Positions 1 to 12,000 of a DNA stretch of 64,000 bases are shown here, piece after piece. Each line of letters starts with the position of its first letter. The stretch's first letter is position 1. A program made the translations under genes and the position numbers. The notes below the pieces were generated by a model. The model searched no databases. It saw only the letters and a list, made by a program, of their open reading frames with translations, and was not told the DNA's origin. Origin of the DNA: Mactra quadrangularis (Eukaryota; Mollusca; Bivalvia; Venerida; Mactridae); assembly GCA_025267735.1 (NCBI GenBank), contig CM046295.1:17071592-17135591 (forward strand). Direction: 5' to 3'.

Positions 1-642
1 CAAAAGTGGGGATTTCATAGGCTTTTTATTTAAGCCTGGCATAAAAACTGTACTTTTTGGACAGGTGCGCGTAGGCAGAAAATGTCAGTTTTTGAGCGTA
101 AAACTTAGCGTCACGAAACCGCCCCAAGGGTGGTGGGGTCTGTTCAGGGGGTCAAGTCCGTCAAGGTAAAGCGCGTAACCGGGGTCCTAAAGGGGCGCGG
201 ATAGCGGGGGCCTCGATTTTGCGCTTCAGGGGTCCCAAATATGAAAATTCTGCACTATTGCCTTCAGAGCTGTCTGACCCCCTTAAAACAGGTTTTTGGG
301 GCTAAGGTCAACCTATGACCCTGAGGAAACTTACATTCGGACCCCCTGGGACCTTCTTAGGCCAAAACTGGAGAAAAAATTTTTTCGTGAAATTTTGAAC
401 TTTGCGACAGGTGCGCGTAGGCAGAAAATGTCAGTTTTTGAGCGTAAAACTTAGCGTCACGAAACCGCCCCAAGGGTGGTGGGGTCTGTTCAGGGGGTCA
501 AGTCCGTCAAGGTAAAGCGCGTAACCGGGGTCCTAAAGGGGCGCGGATAGCGGGGGCCTCGATTTTGCGCTTCAGGGGTCCCAAATATGAAAATTCTGCA
601 CTATTGCCTTCAGAGCTGTCTGACCCCCTTAAAACAGGTTTT
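1..642 (-). repeat. Satellite block in inverted orientation
   Basis: This stretch is the reverse complement of the 774-bp satellite that fills the window from 743 onward. Read on the minus strand it contains one normal unit segment and then jumps early. The word ACAGGTGCGCG occurs at 61 and again at 407, 346 bp apart, where a full monomer would need 774. The junction lies in the shared word ACCTGTC, present in both halves of the monomer, so a recombination between halves explains it. The same 346-bp junction is found at the right edge of the array. Whether the inversion is real or a scaffolding error cannot be told, because it ends at an assembly gap. Confidence 0.93.
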
Positions 643-742
643 NNNNNNNNNNNNNNNNNNNNNNNNNNNNNNNNNNNNNNNNNNNNNNNNNNNNNNNNNN
701 NNNNNNNNNNNNNNNNNNNNNNNNNNNNNNNNNNNNNNNNNN
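643..742. other. Assembly gap, 100 N
   Basis: Exactly 100 N, the usual placeholder for a gap of unknown length. Satellite orientation is opposite on its two sides, so the join here is not trustworthy. Confidence 0.99.
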
Positions 743-2311
743 TAATTACAGTAGGAAACCATTGAGAAACATTACCTGGCCTCACCCTTTCCCGTTTGAC
801 TTGCGAACCCCGGTTATGCCCGTTTACTTGACCGATTTGACTTCACCGACCAACCCCACCCACCAACCTGCCCGTATGGCGACTCTGAATCCTCCGCACC
901 AAAATGTGCAATTTCTTGAATTTTCTGCATACGCAGACCTGTCGCAAAGTTCAAATTTTCACGAAAAAATTTTTTCTCCAGTTTTGGCCTAAGAAGGTCC
1001 CAGGGGGTCCGAATGTAAGTTTCCTCAGGGTCATAGGTGGACCTTAGCCCCAAAAACCTGTTTTAAAGGGGTCAGACAGCTCTGAAGGCAATAGTGCAGA
1101 ATTTTCATATTTGGGACCCCTGAAGCGCAAAATCGAGGCCCCCGCTATCCGCGCCCCCTTTAGGAACCCGGTTACGCGCTTTACCTTGACGGACTTGACC
1201 CCCTGAACAGACCCCACCACCCTTGGGGCGGTTTCGTGACGCTAAGTTTTACGCTCAAAAACTGACATTTTCTGCCTACGCGCACCTGTCCAAAAAGTAC
1301 AGTTTTTATGCCAGGCTTAAATAAAAAGCCTATGAAATCCCCACTTTTGGCCTGGAAATGCCCCGGGAGACAATGACATTGTCATCCCGGGGCATTTCCA
1401 GGCCAAAAGTGGGGATTTCATAGGCGGTTCCGGTCCATCTCCAACGGATATAGCGCGCAAACGCCTGCGTGGCTGGGCTTTCACACCTCTGAGATGAATA
1501 GAGCTGAGTATCCCTGTTAATTACAGTAGGAAACCATTGAGAAACATTACCTGGCCTCACCCTTTCCCGTTTGACTTGCGAACCCCGGTTATGCCCGTTT
1601 ACTAGACCGATTTGACTTCACCGACCAACCCCACCCACCAACCTGCCCGTTTGGCGACTCTGAATCCTCCGCACCAAAATGTGCAATTTCTTGAATTTTC
1701 TGCATACGCGGACCTGTCGCAAAGTTCAAATTTTCACGAAAAATTTTTTTCTCCAGTTTTGGCCTAAGAAGGTCCCAGGGGGTCCGAATGTAAGTTTCCT
1801 CAGGGTCATAGGTGGACCTTAGCCCCAAAAACCTGTTTTAAGGGGGTCAGACAGCTCTGAAGGCAATAGTGCAGAATTTTCATATTTGGGACCCCCTGAA
1901 GCGCAAAATCGAGGCTCCCGCTTTCCGCGCCCCTTTAGGACCCCGGTTACGCGCTTTACCTTGACGGACTTGACCCCCTGAACAGACCCCACCACCCTTG
2001 GGGCGGTTTCGTGACGCTAAGTATTACGCTCAAAAACTGACATTTTCTGCCTACGCGCACCTGTCCAAAAAGTACAGTTTTTATGCCAGGCTTAAATAAA
2101 AAGCCTATGAAATCCCCACTTTTGGCCTGGAAATGCCCCGGGAGACAATGACATTGTCATCCCGGGGCATTTCCAGGCCAAAAGTGGGGATTTCATAGGC
2201 GGTTCCGGTCCATCTCCAACGGATATAGCGCGCAAACGCCTGCGTGGCTGGGCTTTCACACCTCTGAGATGAATAGAGCTGAGTATCCCTGTTAATTACA
2301 GTAGGAAACCA

Positions 2312-3085
2312 TTGAGAAACATTACCTGGCCTCACCCTTTCCCGTTTGACTTGCGAACCCCGGTTATGCCCGTTTACTTGACCGATTTGACTTCACCGAC
2401 CAACCCCACCCACCAACCTGCCCGTTTGGCGACTCTGAATCCTCCGCACCAAAATGTGCAATTTCTTGAATTTTCTGCATACGCGGACCTGTCGCAAAGT
2501 TCAAATTTTCACGAAAAAATTTTTTCTCCAGTTTTGGCCTAAGAAGGTCCCAGGGGGTCCGAATGTAAGTTTCCTCAGGGTCATAGGTGGACCTTAGCCC
2601 CAAAAACCTGTTTTAAGGGGGTCAGACAGCTCTGAAGGCAATAGTGCAGAATTTTCATATTTGGGACCCCTGAAGCGCAAAATCGAGGCCCCCGCTATCC
2701 GCGCCCCTTTAGGACCCCGGTTACGCGCTTTACCTTGATGGACTTGACCCCCTGAACAGACCCCACCACCCTTGGGGCGGTTTCGTGACGCTAAGTTTTA
2801 CGCTCAAAAACTGACATTTTCTGCCTACGCGCACCTGTCCAAAAAGTACAGTTTTTATGCCAGGCTTAAATAAAAAGCCTATGAAATCCCCACTTTTGGC
2901 CTGGAAATGCCCCGGGAGACAATGACATTGTCATCCCGGGGCATTTCCAGGCCAAAAGTGGGGATTTCATAGGCGGTTCCGGTCCATCTCCAACGGATAT
3001 AGCGCGCAAACGCCTGCGTGGCTGGGCTTTCACACCTCAGAGATGAATAGAGCTGAGTATCCCTGTTAATTACATTAGGAAACCA
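2312..3085 (+). repeat. Representative satellite monomer with two diverged halves
   Basis: One 774-bp unit shown as the example. Two segments align within it. The first starts at ACCCCGGTTATGCC (2357) and passes CTGCATACGCGGACCTGTC (ending about 2493). The second starts at ACCCCGGTTACGCGC (2714) and passes CTGCCTACGCGCACCTGTC (ending about 2839). Offsets range from 346 to 357 bp because of small indels. The remainder of the unit is the hairpin (2878-2973) and a short spacer. I infer that a roughly 350-bp ancestral repeat was doubled and joined to a hairpin segment, and that the 774-bp composite then amplified. Confidence 0.85.
2878..2973. repeat. 96-bp near-perfect hairpin present in each monomer (example)
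   Basis: Left arm begins CCTATGAAATCCCC and ends GCCCCGGG. The right arm is its exact reverse complement, 39 bp each. The centre GACAATG-A-CATTGTC is itself a 7-bp inverted repeat with one-base loop. Only the one or two bases flanking the centre are unpaired, so almost the whole 96 bp could form a cruciform or fold back in RNA. It recurs at the same place in nearly all monomers, for example near 1327, 2102, 13083, 21555 and 25424. Confidence 0.95.
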
Positions 3086-5972
3086 ATGAGAAACATTACC
3101 TGGCCTCACCCTTTCCCGTTTGACTTGCGAACCCCGGTTATGCCCGTTTACTTGACCGATTTGACTTCACCGACCAACCCCACCCACCAACCTGCCCGTT
3201 TGGCGACTCTGAATCCTCCGCACCAAAATGTGCAATTTCTTGAATTTTCTGCATACGCGGACCTGTCGCAAAGTTCAAATTTTCACGAAAAAATTTTTTC
3301 TCCAGTTTTGGCCTAAGAAGGTCCCAGGGGGTCCGAATGTAAGTTTCCTCAGGGTCATAGGTGGACCTTAGCCCCAAAAACCTGTTTTAAGGGGGTCAGA
3401 CAGCTCTGAAGGCAATAGTGCAGAATTTTCATATTTGGGACCCCTGAAGCGCAAAATCGAGGCCCCCGCTATCCGCGCCCATTTAGGACCCCGGTTACGC
3501 GCTTTACCTTGATGGACTTGACCCCCTGAACAGACCCCACCACCCTTGGGGCGGTTTCGTGACGCTAAGTTTTACGCTCAAAACTGACATTTTCTGCCTA
3601 CGCGCACCTGTCCAAAAAGTACAGTTTTTATGCCAGGCTTAAATAAAAAGCCTATGAAATCCCCACTTTTGGCCTGGAAATGCCCCGGGAGACAATGACA
3701 TTGTCATCCCGGGGCATTTCCAGGCCAAAAGTGGGGATTTCATAGGCGGTTCCGGTCCATCTCCAACGGATATAGCGCGCAAACGCCTGCGTGGCTGGGC
3801 TTTCACACCTCAGAGATGAATAGAGCTGAGTATCCCTGTTAATTACATTAGGAAACCAATGAGAAACATTACCTGGCCTCACCCTTTCCCGTTTGACTTG
3901 CGAACCCCCGGTTATGCCCGTTTACTTGACCGATTTGACTTCACCGACCAACCCCACCCACCAACCTGCCCGTTTGGCGACTCTGAATCCTCCGCACCAA
4001 AATGTGCAATTTCTTGAATTTTCTGCATACGCGGACCTGTCGCAAAGTTCAAATTTTCACGAAAAAATTTTTTCTCCAGTTTTGGCCTAAGAAGGTCCCA
4101 GGGGGTCCGAATGTAAGTTTCCTCAGGGTCATAGGTGGACCTTAGCCCCAAAAACCTGTTTTAAGGGGGTCAGACAGCTCTGAAGGCAATAGTGCAGAAT
4201 TTTCATATTTGGGACCCCTGAAGCGCAAAATCGAGGCCCCCGCTATCCGCGCCCCTTTAGGACCCCGGTTACGCGCTTTACCTTGACGGACTTGACCCCC
4301 TGAACAGACCCCACCACCCTTGGGGCGGTTTCGTGACGCTAAGTTTTACGCTCAAAAACTGACATTTTCTGCCTACGCGCACCTGTCCAAAAAGTACAGT
4401 TTTTATGCCAGGCTTAAATAAAAAGCCTATGAAATCCCCACTTTTGGCCTGGAAATGCCCGGGAGACAATGACATTGTCATCTCGGGGCATTTCCAGGCC
4501 AAAAGTGGGGATTTCATAGGCGGTTCCGGTCCATCTCCAACGGATATAGCGCGCAAACGCCTGCGTGGCTGGGCTTTCACACCTCTGAGATGAATAGAGC
4601 TGAGTATCCCTGTTAATTACAGTAGGAAACCATTGAGAAACATTACCTGGCCTCACCCTTTCCCGTTTGACTTGCGAACCCCGGTTATGCCCGTTTACTT
4701 GACCGATTTGACTTCACCGACCAACCCCACCCACCAACCTGCCCGTTTGGCGACTCTGAATCCTCCGCACCAAAATGTGCAATTTCTTGAATTTTCTGCA
4801 TACGCGGACCTGTCGCAAAGTTCAAATTTTCACGAAAAAATTTTTTCTCCAGTTTTGGCCTAAGAAGGTCCCAGGGGGTCCGAATGTAAGTTTCCTCAGG
4901 GTCATAGGTGGACCTTAGCCCCAAAAACCTGTTTTAAGGGGGTCAGACAGCTCTGAAGGCAATAGTGCAGAATTTTCATATTTGGGACCCCTGAAGCGCA
5001 AAATCGAGGCCCCCGCTATCCGCGCCCCTTTAGGACCCCGGTTACGCGCTTTACCTTGACGGACTTGACCCCCTGAACAGACCCCACCACCCTTGGGGCG
5101 GTTTCGTGACGCTAAGTTTTACGCTCAAAAACTGACATTTTCTGCCTACGCGCACCTGTCCAAAAAGTACAGTTTTTATGCCAGGCTTAAATAAAAAGCC
5201 TATGAAATCCCCACTTTTGGCCTGGAAATGCCCCGGGAGACAATGACATTGTCATCCCGGGGCATTTCCAGGCCAAAAGTGGGGATTTCATAGGCGGTTC
5301 CGGTCCATCTCCAACGGATATAGCGCGCAAACGCCTGCGTGGCTGGGCTTTCACACCTCTGAGATGAATAGAGCTGAGTATCCCTGTTAATTACAGTAGG
5401 AAACCATTGAGAAACATTACCTGGCCTCACCCTTTCCCGTTTGACTTGCGAACCCCGGTTATGCCCGTTTACTTGACCGATTTGACTTCACCGACCAACC
5501 CCACCCACCAACCTGCCCGTTTGGCGACTCTGAATCCTCCGCACGAAAATGTGCAATTTCTTGAATTTTCTGCATACGCGGACCTGTCGCAAAGTTCAAA
5601 ATTTCACGAAAAGAATTTTTCTCCAGTTTTGGCCTAAGAAGGTCCCAGGGGGTCCGAATGTAAGTTTCCTCAGGGTCATAGGTGGACCTTAGCCCCAAAA
5701 ACCTGTTTTAAGGGGGTCAGACAGCTCTGAAGGCAATAGTGCAGAATTTTCATATTTGGGACCCCTGAAGCGCAAAATCGAGGCCCCCGCTATCCGCGCC
5801 CCTTTAGGACCCCGGTTACGCGCTTTACCTTGACGGACTTGACCCCCTGAACAGACCCCACCACCCTTGGGGCGGTTTCGTGACGCTAAGTTTTACGCTC
5901 GAAAACTGACATTTTCTGCCTACGCGCACCTGTCCAAAAAGTACAGTTTTTATGCCAGGCTTAAATAAAAAG

Positions 5973-6047
5973 CCTATGAAATCCCCACTTTTGACAATGT
6001 CATTGTCTCCCGGGGCATTTCCAGGCCAAAAGTGGGGATTTCATAGG
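5973..6047. repeat. Hairpin variant with flipped centre and 21-bp loss
   Basis: In this monomer the centre reads GACAATGTCATTGTCTCCCGG, which is the reverse complement of the normal centre. The left arm lacks 21 bp between CACTTTTG and the centre, with a one-base G repeat at the breakpoints. The 21-bp loss accounts exactly for the 753-bp unit length. The simplest reading is inversion of the hairpin interior followed by, or coupled to, a deletion in one arm. Confidence 0.9.
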
Positions 6048-6897
6048 CGGTTCCGGTCCATCTCCAACGGATATAGCGCGCAAACGCCTGCGTGGCTGGG
6101 CTTTCACACCTCTGAGATGAATAGAGCTGAGTATCCCTGTTAATTACAGTAGGAAACCATTGAGAAACATTACCTGGCCTCACCCTTTCCCGTTTGACTT
6201 GCGAACCCCGGTTATGCCCGTTTACTTGACCGATTTGACTTCACCAACCAACCCCACCCACCAACCTGCCCGTTTGGCGACTCTGAATCCTCCGCACCAA
6301 AATGTGCAATTTCTTGAATTTTCTGCATACGCGGACCTGTCGCAAAGTTCAAATTTTCACGAAAAAATTTTTTCTCCAGTTTTGGCCTAAGAAGGTCCCA
6401 GGGGGTCCGAATGTAAGTTTCCTCAGGGTCATAGGTGGACCTTAGCCCCAAAAACCTGTTTTAAGGGGGTCAGACAGCTCTGAGGCAATAGTGCAGAATT
6501 TTCATATTTGGGACCCCTGAAGCGCAAAATCGAGGCCCCCGCTATCCGCGCCCCTTTAGGACCCCGGTTACGCGCTTTACCTTGACGGACTTGACCCCCT
6601 GAACAGACCCCACCACCCTTGGGGCGGTTTCGTGACGCTAAGTTTTACGCTCAAAAACTGACATTTTCTGCCTACGCGCACCTGTCCAAAAAGTACAGTT
6701 TTTATGCCAGGCTTAAATAAAAAGCCTATGAAATCCCCACTTTTGGCCTGGAAATGCCCCGGGAGACAATGACATTGTCATCCCGGGGCATTTCCAGGCC
6801 AAAAGTGGGGATTTCATAGGCGGTTCCGGTCCATCTCCAACGGATATAGCGCGCAAACGCCTGCGTGGCTGGGCTTTCACACCTCTGAGATGAATAG

Positions 6898-7477
6898 GAA
6901 CCATTTTAAATATATTAGCAAAAAATGAATTAAAAGTTTGTGCTGTGGTAAAAGGATCTAAAATTGGGTCTCCATGATCATCATTAATGAAATTAGTTTG
7001 ATGATTTGTTTCTTTTCCTGATATTTCTTTGATGTTCTTCCATAATAATTTAGTATTTTTCTTGCAATCATTAATTGTTTTAGAATAAAATGCCTTCTTT
7101 GATGTATAAGAAATTGTTTTAACTTTTTGTCTCCAGTATTTAAATTGATCTTCATTTCCTACTTTTTTGGCATGATTTTTTGCTCTGATTGCATCAGCTA
7201 TTTCTGAGTTGAACCAATCTGGTTGTTGTTTAAATTTAACTCGTTTTAATTTCTTTGGAAGATGAAGATTCATTATATCAGTAAACAATTTAAGAAAGTA
7301 ATCTAGGGCATCATCAGGATCATCATATATGTCAAGAACAGACCAGGGTTGATTTTGCAAATCCAAAACGAAAGTATCTTCATTGAAATTCTTATATGAA
7401 CGATATTGGATGGTTGAATGCAAGGGGCCATTTTCAAATCTATGAGAAGATTTACGAGTAAAACATACTGGAAAATG
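6898..7477 (-). pseudogene. Inverted 5' fragment of LINE ORF2 (end of endonuclease to RT linker)
   Basis: On the minus strand one open frame reads from HFPVCFTRK (about 7477) through KFKQQPDWFNSEIADAIR to TFNSFFANIF (near 6905). In related elements this order follows the endonuclease domain: a [S/D]DHFPV-type end of the endonuclease, then the linker, then FNSFF just before the RT. The body of the element starts on the plus strand with ENEIVKHF, which is the expected continuation apart from a possible short loss. The frame reads on into satellite sequence at its downstream end, so any longer ORF across 6897/6898 is an insertion artefact. The main part of the endonuclease is absent. Confidence 0.88.
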
Positions 7478-7572
7478 AAATTGTCAAACATTTTGTTGAT
7501 AGTAAAATTGATCAAGAGATTTTTGATATACCTTTAGTTACAGAAAATGTTATTATTAAAGAACTAAAAGCT

Positions 7573-9093
7573 TTGGATGACACCAAATCTACAGGTCTAG
7601 ATGATATTGGTCCTAAAATTCTTAAAGTTAGTTCTACTGTCATAGCAAAACCCCTAACTAAAATAATTAATCTCAGTATCATTAGATGTAAATTCCCCTC
7701 TAAATTTAAAGAAGCAAAAATAACTCCTATCTTTAAAAAAGGTTCAAAATCTGATAAAAATAACTACAGGCCAATATCTGTATTGCCAGTTTTATCCAAA
7801 ATCTTTGAAAAACATGTATCAAGTTATGTGCAAACATTTTTAGAAGAAAATAAACTTCTTCATTCAAAACAATCTGGGTTTCGCCCAAATCATTCATGTG
7901 AGACAGCCCTTACCTCTATTATAGATGACTGGATTACATCAATCAATGACAAGAACTATGTAGGAACAATATTTCTAGACCTGACCAAAGCTTTTGATCT
8001 TGTTAATCATTCACTACTTTTAAGTAAACTTAAACTCTACCACTTCAGCAACTCCACAATTGAATGGTTTAAGTCATACTTAACTAATCGCACCCAAAAA
8101 GTTTGTGTATCAGGAAGTTTATCTGATGCCCAAGAAATAACAGCGGGAGTCCCCCAAGGCTCAGTTCTTGGCCCAATACTATTCATTTTATATATAAATG
8201 ATTTACCGCTACATATACAACACTCTAATGTTGATATGTTTGCTGATGATACAACTTTGTCTGCAAAAGGTAAAACCCTAAGTGAAGTACATAATGAACT
8301 TCAAACAAATATTGATATCGTTTCCAAATGGTGTGAACAAAATTCCATGCTACCAAATGTGTCTAAAACTAAGGCAATGTTCATATCCACATCTGCAAAT
8401 AATAATAGAGTTTTAACTCACACAAATATAAATCCTTTACAAATGAAAGACCAAAATTTGATGTACTCTACTACTGAAAAGCTGTTAGGAGTAAATGTTG
8501 ACCATAATCTTAACTGGAAGTTTCAAGTTGAAAAAACACTTAAAGTATGTAATATTAATTTATACCTTCTACTACGTATTAAAACTTTTCTAAGTATTCA
8601 CTCCCGTAAATTATTTTTCAATGCTTATATTCTGCCCCATCTAGACTACTGTTGCACTATTTGGGGAAACTGCAGTACTGAACTATTAGATACTGTTATA
8701 AAATTTCAAAAAAGGGCAGCAAGAATTATTTTAGATCAAGATTTAACAACTCCCTCAGCTGACCTCTTTAAGGAACTTAAATGGATGCTTTTCCCAGATA
8801 GAATCATTTACAAAAAAGCAATACTTATGTTTAAATCCCTGAATAATAGTGGTCCAGATTATTTATGCTCCTTGTTTCACTCTCAAAACCCCAATCATGG
8901 CCATACTCTTAGATCTCATGACCAAGAAATAATTTCTGTCCCAAAACCTAAACTAGAATTTTTTCGTAAATCCCTCAGTTATTCTGGCCCTGTGATTTGG
9001 AATTCAATTCCTTTCTATGTTCGAAAGTCAGATTCTCTTAGTAAGTTTAAGACTAACTATCTTAGGTGGAAGTACTCTGGTTGTGCTATGTAA
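7573..9093 (+). CDS. Reverse transcriptase, C-terminal part of LINE ORF2 (506 codons, intact)
   Basis: This encodes the RT that would copy the element's RNA at a nicked target. The open frame actually begins after a stop at 7459-7461, and the methionine at 7573 is only the first in-frame one. Visible RT motifs are ITPIFKKGSKSDKNNYRPIS (about residues 50-69), QSGFRPNHSCETAL, FLDLTKAFD with catalytic Asp near residue 136, GVPQGSVLGPILF, and FADD at 223-226 with the two catalytic Asp. After the thumb comes the usual CR1/L2-type end containing GPVIWNSIPFYVRKS. No frameshift or stop interrupts it, so the insertion is probably young. It cannot be autonomous because the endonuclease is missing and the 5' part is inverted. 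Confidence 0.9.
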   Translation: MDDTKSTGLDDIGPKILKVSSTVIAKPLTKIINLSIIRCKFPSKFKEAKITPIFKKGSKSDKNNYRPISVLPVLSKIFEKHVSSYVQTFLEENKLLHSKQSGFRPNHSCETALTSIIDDWITSINDKNYVGTIFLDLTKAFDLVNHSLLLSKLKLYHFSNSTIEWFKSYLTNRTQKVCVSGSLSDAQEITAGVPQGSVLGPILFILYINDLPLHIQHSNVDMFADDTTLSAKGKTLSEVHNELQTNIDIVSKWCEQNSMLPNVSKTKAMFISTSANNNRVLTHTNINPLQMKDQNLMYSTTEKLLGVNVDHNLNWKFQVEKTLKVCNINLYLLLRIKTFLSIHSRKLFFNAYILPHLDYCCTIWGNCSTELLDTVIKFQKRAARIILDQDLTTPSADLFKELKWMLFPDRIIYKKAILMFKSLNNSGPDYLCSLFHSQNPNHGHTLRSHDQEIISVPKPKLEFFRKSLSYSGPVIWNSIPFYVRKSDSLSKFKTNYLRWKYSGCAM

Positions 9094-12000
9094 ATATATG
9101 TTATTTTATCATTAAAAAATGTTTGTATATACCACATTAGTTTACAATAATCATGTCAATTAGAATGATAAATTCACATATTTCATGAACTGTCTCCTTT
9201 TATGATACTTGATTACGTTTCATGTATGTTTATATATTCAAACTCTTAATTTGCCTATCAATTTCAGTATGTATAATAATGAATCTAAACTTTTGTTTCT
9301 CGTTGCTATTGTTATTATGTATGTACACTGTAAATATCTGTGTGGACCATATTGAAAATTGGTGTTCACCAAATATGTTATCCACAATAAATAAAGTCGT
9401 TATTATTATTATTATTATTATTATTATAATAGAGCTGAGTATCCCTGTTAATTACAGTAGGAAACCATTGAGAAACATTACCTGGCCTCACCCTTTCCCG
9501 TTTGACTTGCGAACCCCGGTTATGCCCGTTTACTTGACCGATTTGACTTCACCGACCAACCCCACCCACCAACCTGCCCGTTTGGCGACTCTGAATCCTC
9601 CGCACCAAAATGTGCAATTTCTTGAATTTTCTGCATACGCGGACCTGTCGCAAAGTTCAAATTTTCACGAAAAAAATTTTTCTCCAGTTTTGGCCTAAGA
9701 AGGTCCCAGGGGGTCCGAATGTAAGTTTCCTCAGGGTCATAGGTGGACCTTAGCCCCAAAAACCTGTTTTAAGGGGGTCAGACAGCTCTGAAGGCAATAG
9801 TGCAGAATTTTCATATTTGGGACCCCTGAAGCGCAAAATCGAGGCCCCCGCTATCCGCGCCCCTTTAGGACCCCGGTTACGCGCTTTACCTTGACGGACT
9901 TGACCCCCTGAACAGACCCCACCACCCTTGGGGCGGTTTCGTGACGCTAAGTTTTACGCTCAAAAACTGACATTTTCTGCCTACGCGCACCTGTCCAAAA
10001 AGTACAGTTTTTATGCCAGGCTTAAATAAAAAGCCTATGAAATCCCCACTTTTGGCCTGGAAATGCCCCGGGAGACAATGACATTGTCATCCCGGGGCAT
10101 TTCCAGGCCAAAAGTGGGGATTTCATAGGCGGTTCCGGTCCATCTCCAACGGATATAGCGCGCAAACGCCTGCGTGGTTGGGCTTTCACACCTCTGAGAT
10201 GAATAGAGCTGAGGATCCCTGTTAATTACAGTAGGAAACCATTGAGAAACATTACCTGGCCTCACCCTTTCCCGTTTGACTTGCGAACCCCGGTTATGCC
10301 CGTTTACTTGACCGATTTGACTTCACCGACCAACCCCACCCACCAACCTGCCCGTTTGGCGACTCTGAATCCTCCGCACCAAAATGTGCAATTTCTTGAA
10401 TTTACTGCATACGCGGACCTGTCGCAAAGTTCAAATTTTCACGAAAAAATTTTTTCTCCAGTTTTGGCCTAAGAAGGTCCCAGGGGGTCCGAATGTAAGT
10501 TTCCTCAGGGTCATAGGTGGACCTTAGCCCCAAAAACCTGTTTTAAGGGGGTCAGACAGCTCTGAAGACAATAGTGCAGAATTTTCATATTTGGGACCCC
10601 TGAAGCGCAAAATCGAGGCCCCCGCTATCCGCGCCCCTTTAGGACCCGGTTACGCGCTTTACCTTGACGGACTTGACCCCCTGAACAGACCCCACCACCC
10701 TTGGGGCGGTTTCGTGACGCTAAGTTTTACGCTCAAAAACTGACATTTTCTGCCTACGCGCACCTGTCCAAAAAGTACAGTTTTTATGCCAGGCTTAAAT
10801 AAAAAGCCTATGAAATCCCCACTTTTGGCCTGGAAAATGCCCCGGGAGACAATGACATTGTCATCCCGGGGCATTTCCAGGCCAAAAGTGGGGATTTCAT
10901 AGGTGGTTCCGGTCCATCTCCAACAGATATAGCGCGCAAACGCCTGCGTGGCTGGGCTTTCACACCTCTGAGATGAATAGAGCTGAGTATCCCTGTTAAT
11001 TACAGTAGGAAACCATTGAGAAACATTACCTGGCCTCACCCTTTCCCGTTTGACTTGCGAACCCCGGTTATGCCCGTTTACTTGACCGATTTGACTTCAC
11101 CGACCAACCCCACCCACCAACCTGCCCGTTTGGCGACTCTGAATCCTCCGCACCAAAATGTGCAATTTCTTGAATTTTCTGCATACGCGGACCTGTCGCA
11201 AAGTTCAAATTTTCACGAAAAAATTTTTTCTCCAGTTTTGGCCTAAGAAGGTCCCAGGGGGTCCGAATGTAAGTTTCCTCAGGGTCATAGGTGGACCTTA
11301 GCCCCAAAAACCTGTTTTAAGGGGGTCAGACAGCTCTGAAGGCAATAGTGTAGAATTTTCATATTTGGGACCCCTGAAGCGCAAAATCGAGGCCCCCGCT
11401 ATCCGCGCCCCTTTAGGACCCCGGTTACACGCTTTACCTTGACGGACTTGACCCCCTGAACAGACCCCACCACCCTTGGGGCGGTTTCGTGACGCTAAGT
11501 TTTACGCTCAAACTGACATTTTCTGCCTACGCGCACCTGTCCAAAAAGTACAGTTTTTATGCCAGGCTTAAATAAAAAGCCTATGAAATCCCCACTTTTG
11601 GCCTGGAAATGCCCCGGGAGACAATGACATTGTCATCCCGGGGCATTTCCAGGCCAAAAGTGGGGATTTCATAGGCGGTTCCGGTCCATCTCCAACGGAT
11701 ATAGCGCGCAAACGCCTGCGTGGCTGGGCTTTCACACCTCTGAGATGAATAGAGCTGAGTATCCCTGTTAATTACAGTAGGAAACCATTGAGAAACATTA
11801 CCTGGCCTCACCCTTTCCCGTTTGACTTGCGAACCCCGGTTATGCCCGTTTACTTGACCGATTTGACTTCACCGACCAACCCCACCCACCAACCTGCCCG
11901 TTTGGCGACTCTGAATCCTCCGCACCAAAATGTGCAATTTCTTGAATTTTCTGCATACGCGGACCTGTCGCAAAGTTCAAATTTTCACGAAAAAATTTTT

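Larger units (their letters stand above)
743..6897 (+). repeat. 774-bp tandem satellite array, left part
   Basis: About eight head-to-tail monomers. The landmark GAGAAACATTACCTGG recurs near 762, 1537, 2312, 3086, 3860, 4633, 5407 and 6160, so the period is 773-775 bp except for one 786-bp-offset-free but hairpin-altered unit of 753 bp (5407 to 6160). Copies differ by occasional single-base changes and runs of A/T. Short open frames of 76-80 codons occur on both strands in every unit, overlap one another and have no domain, so they are not genes. The array is interrupted at 6898 by a LINE and resumes at 9428 within the same monomer. Confidence 0.97.
6898..9427 (+). mobile_element. LINE (non-LTR retrotransposon), 5'-truncated with 5' inversion
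   Basis: The insertion splits a satellite monomer. The flanking satellite word AATAG occurs at 6893-6897 and again at 9428-9432, a candidate 5-bp target-site duplication. The 3' end has an (ATT)n tail (about 9401-9427) after AATAAATAAAG. The 5' part (6898 to about 7477) is inverted relative to the body. Its coding content lies just upstream of the body in the element's order, with a few shared bases at the join (about 7471-7477). This is the twin-priming pattern known for LINE-1-like retrotransposition. Domain order and motifs place it in the CR1/L2/Jockey group of non-LTR elements. The exact clade is not resolved. Confidence 0.93.

Noticed and set aside
6713..7423. A 236-codon minus-strand open frame joining LINE and satellite sequence
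   Set aside because: It crosses the insertion border at 6897/6898. The left third is satellite and the rest is the inverted LINE fragment.
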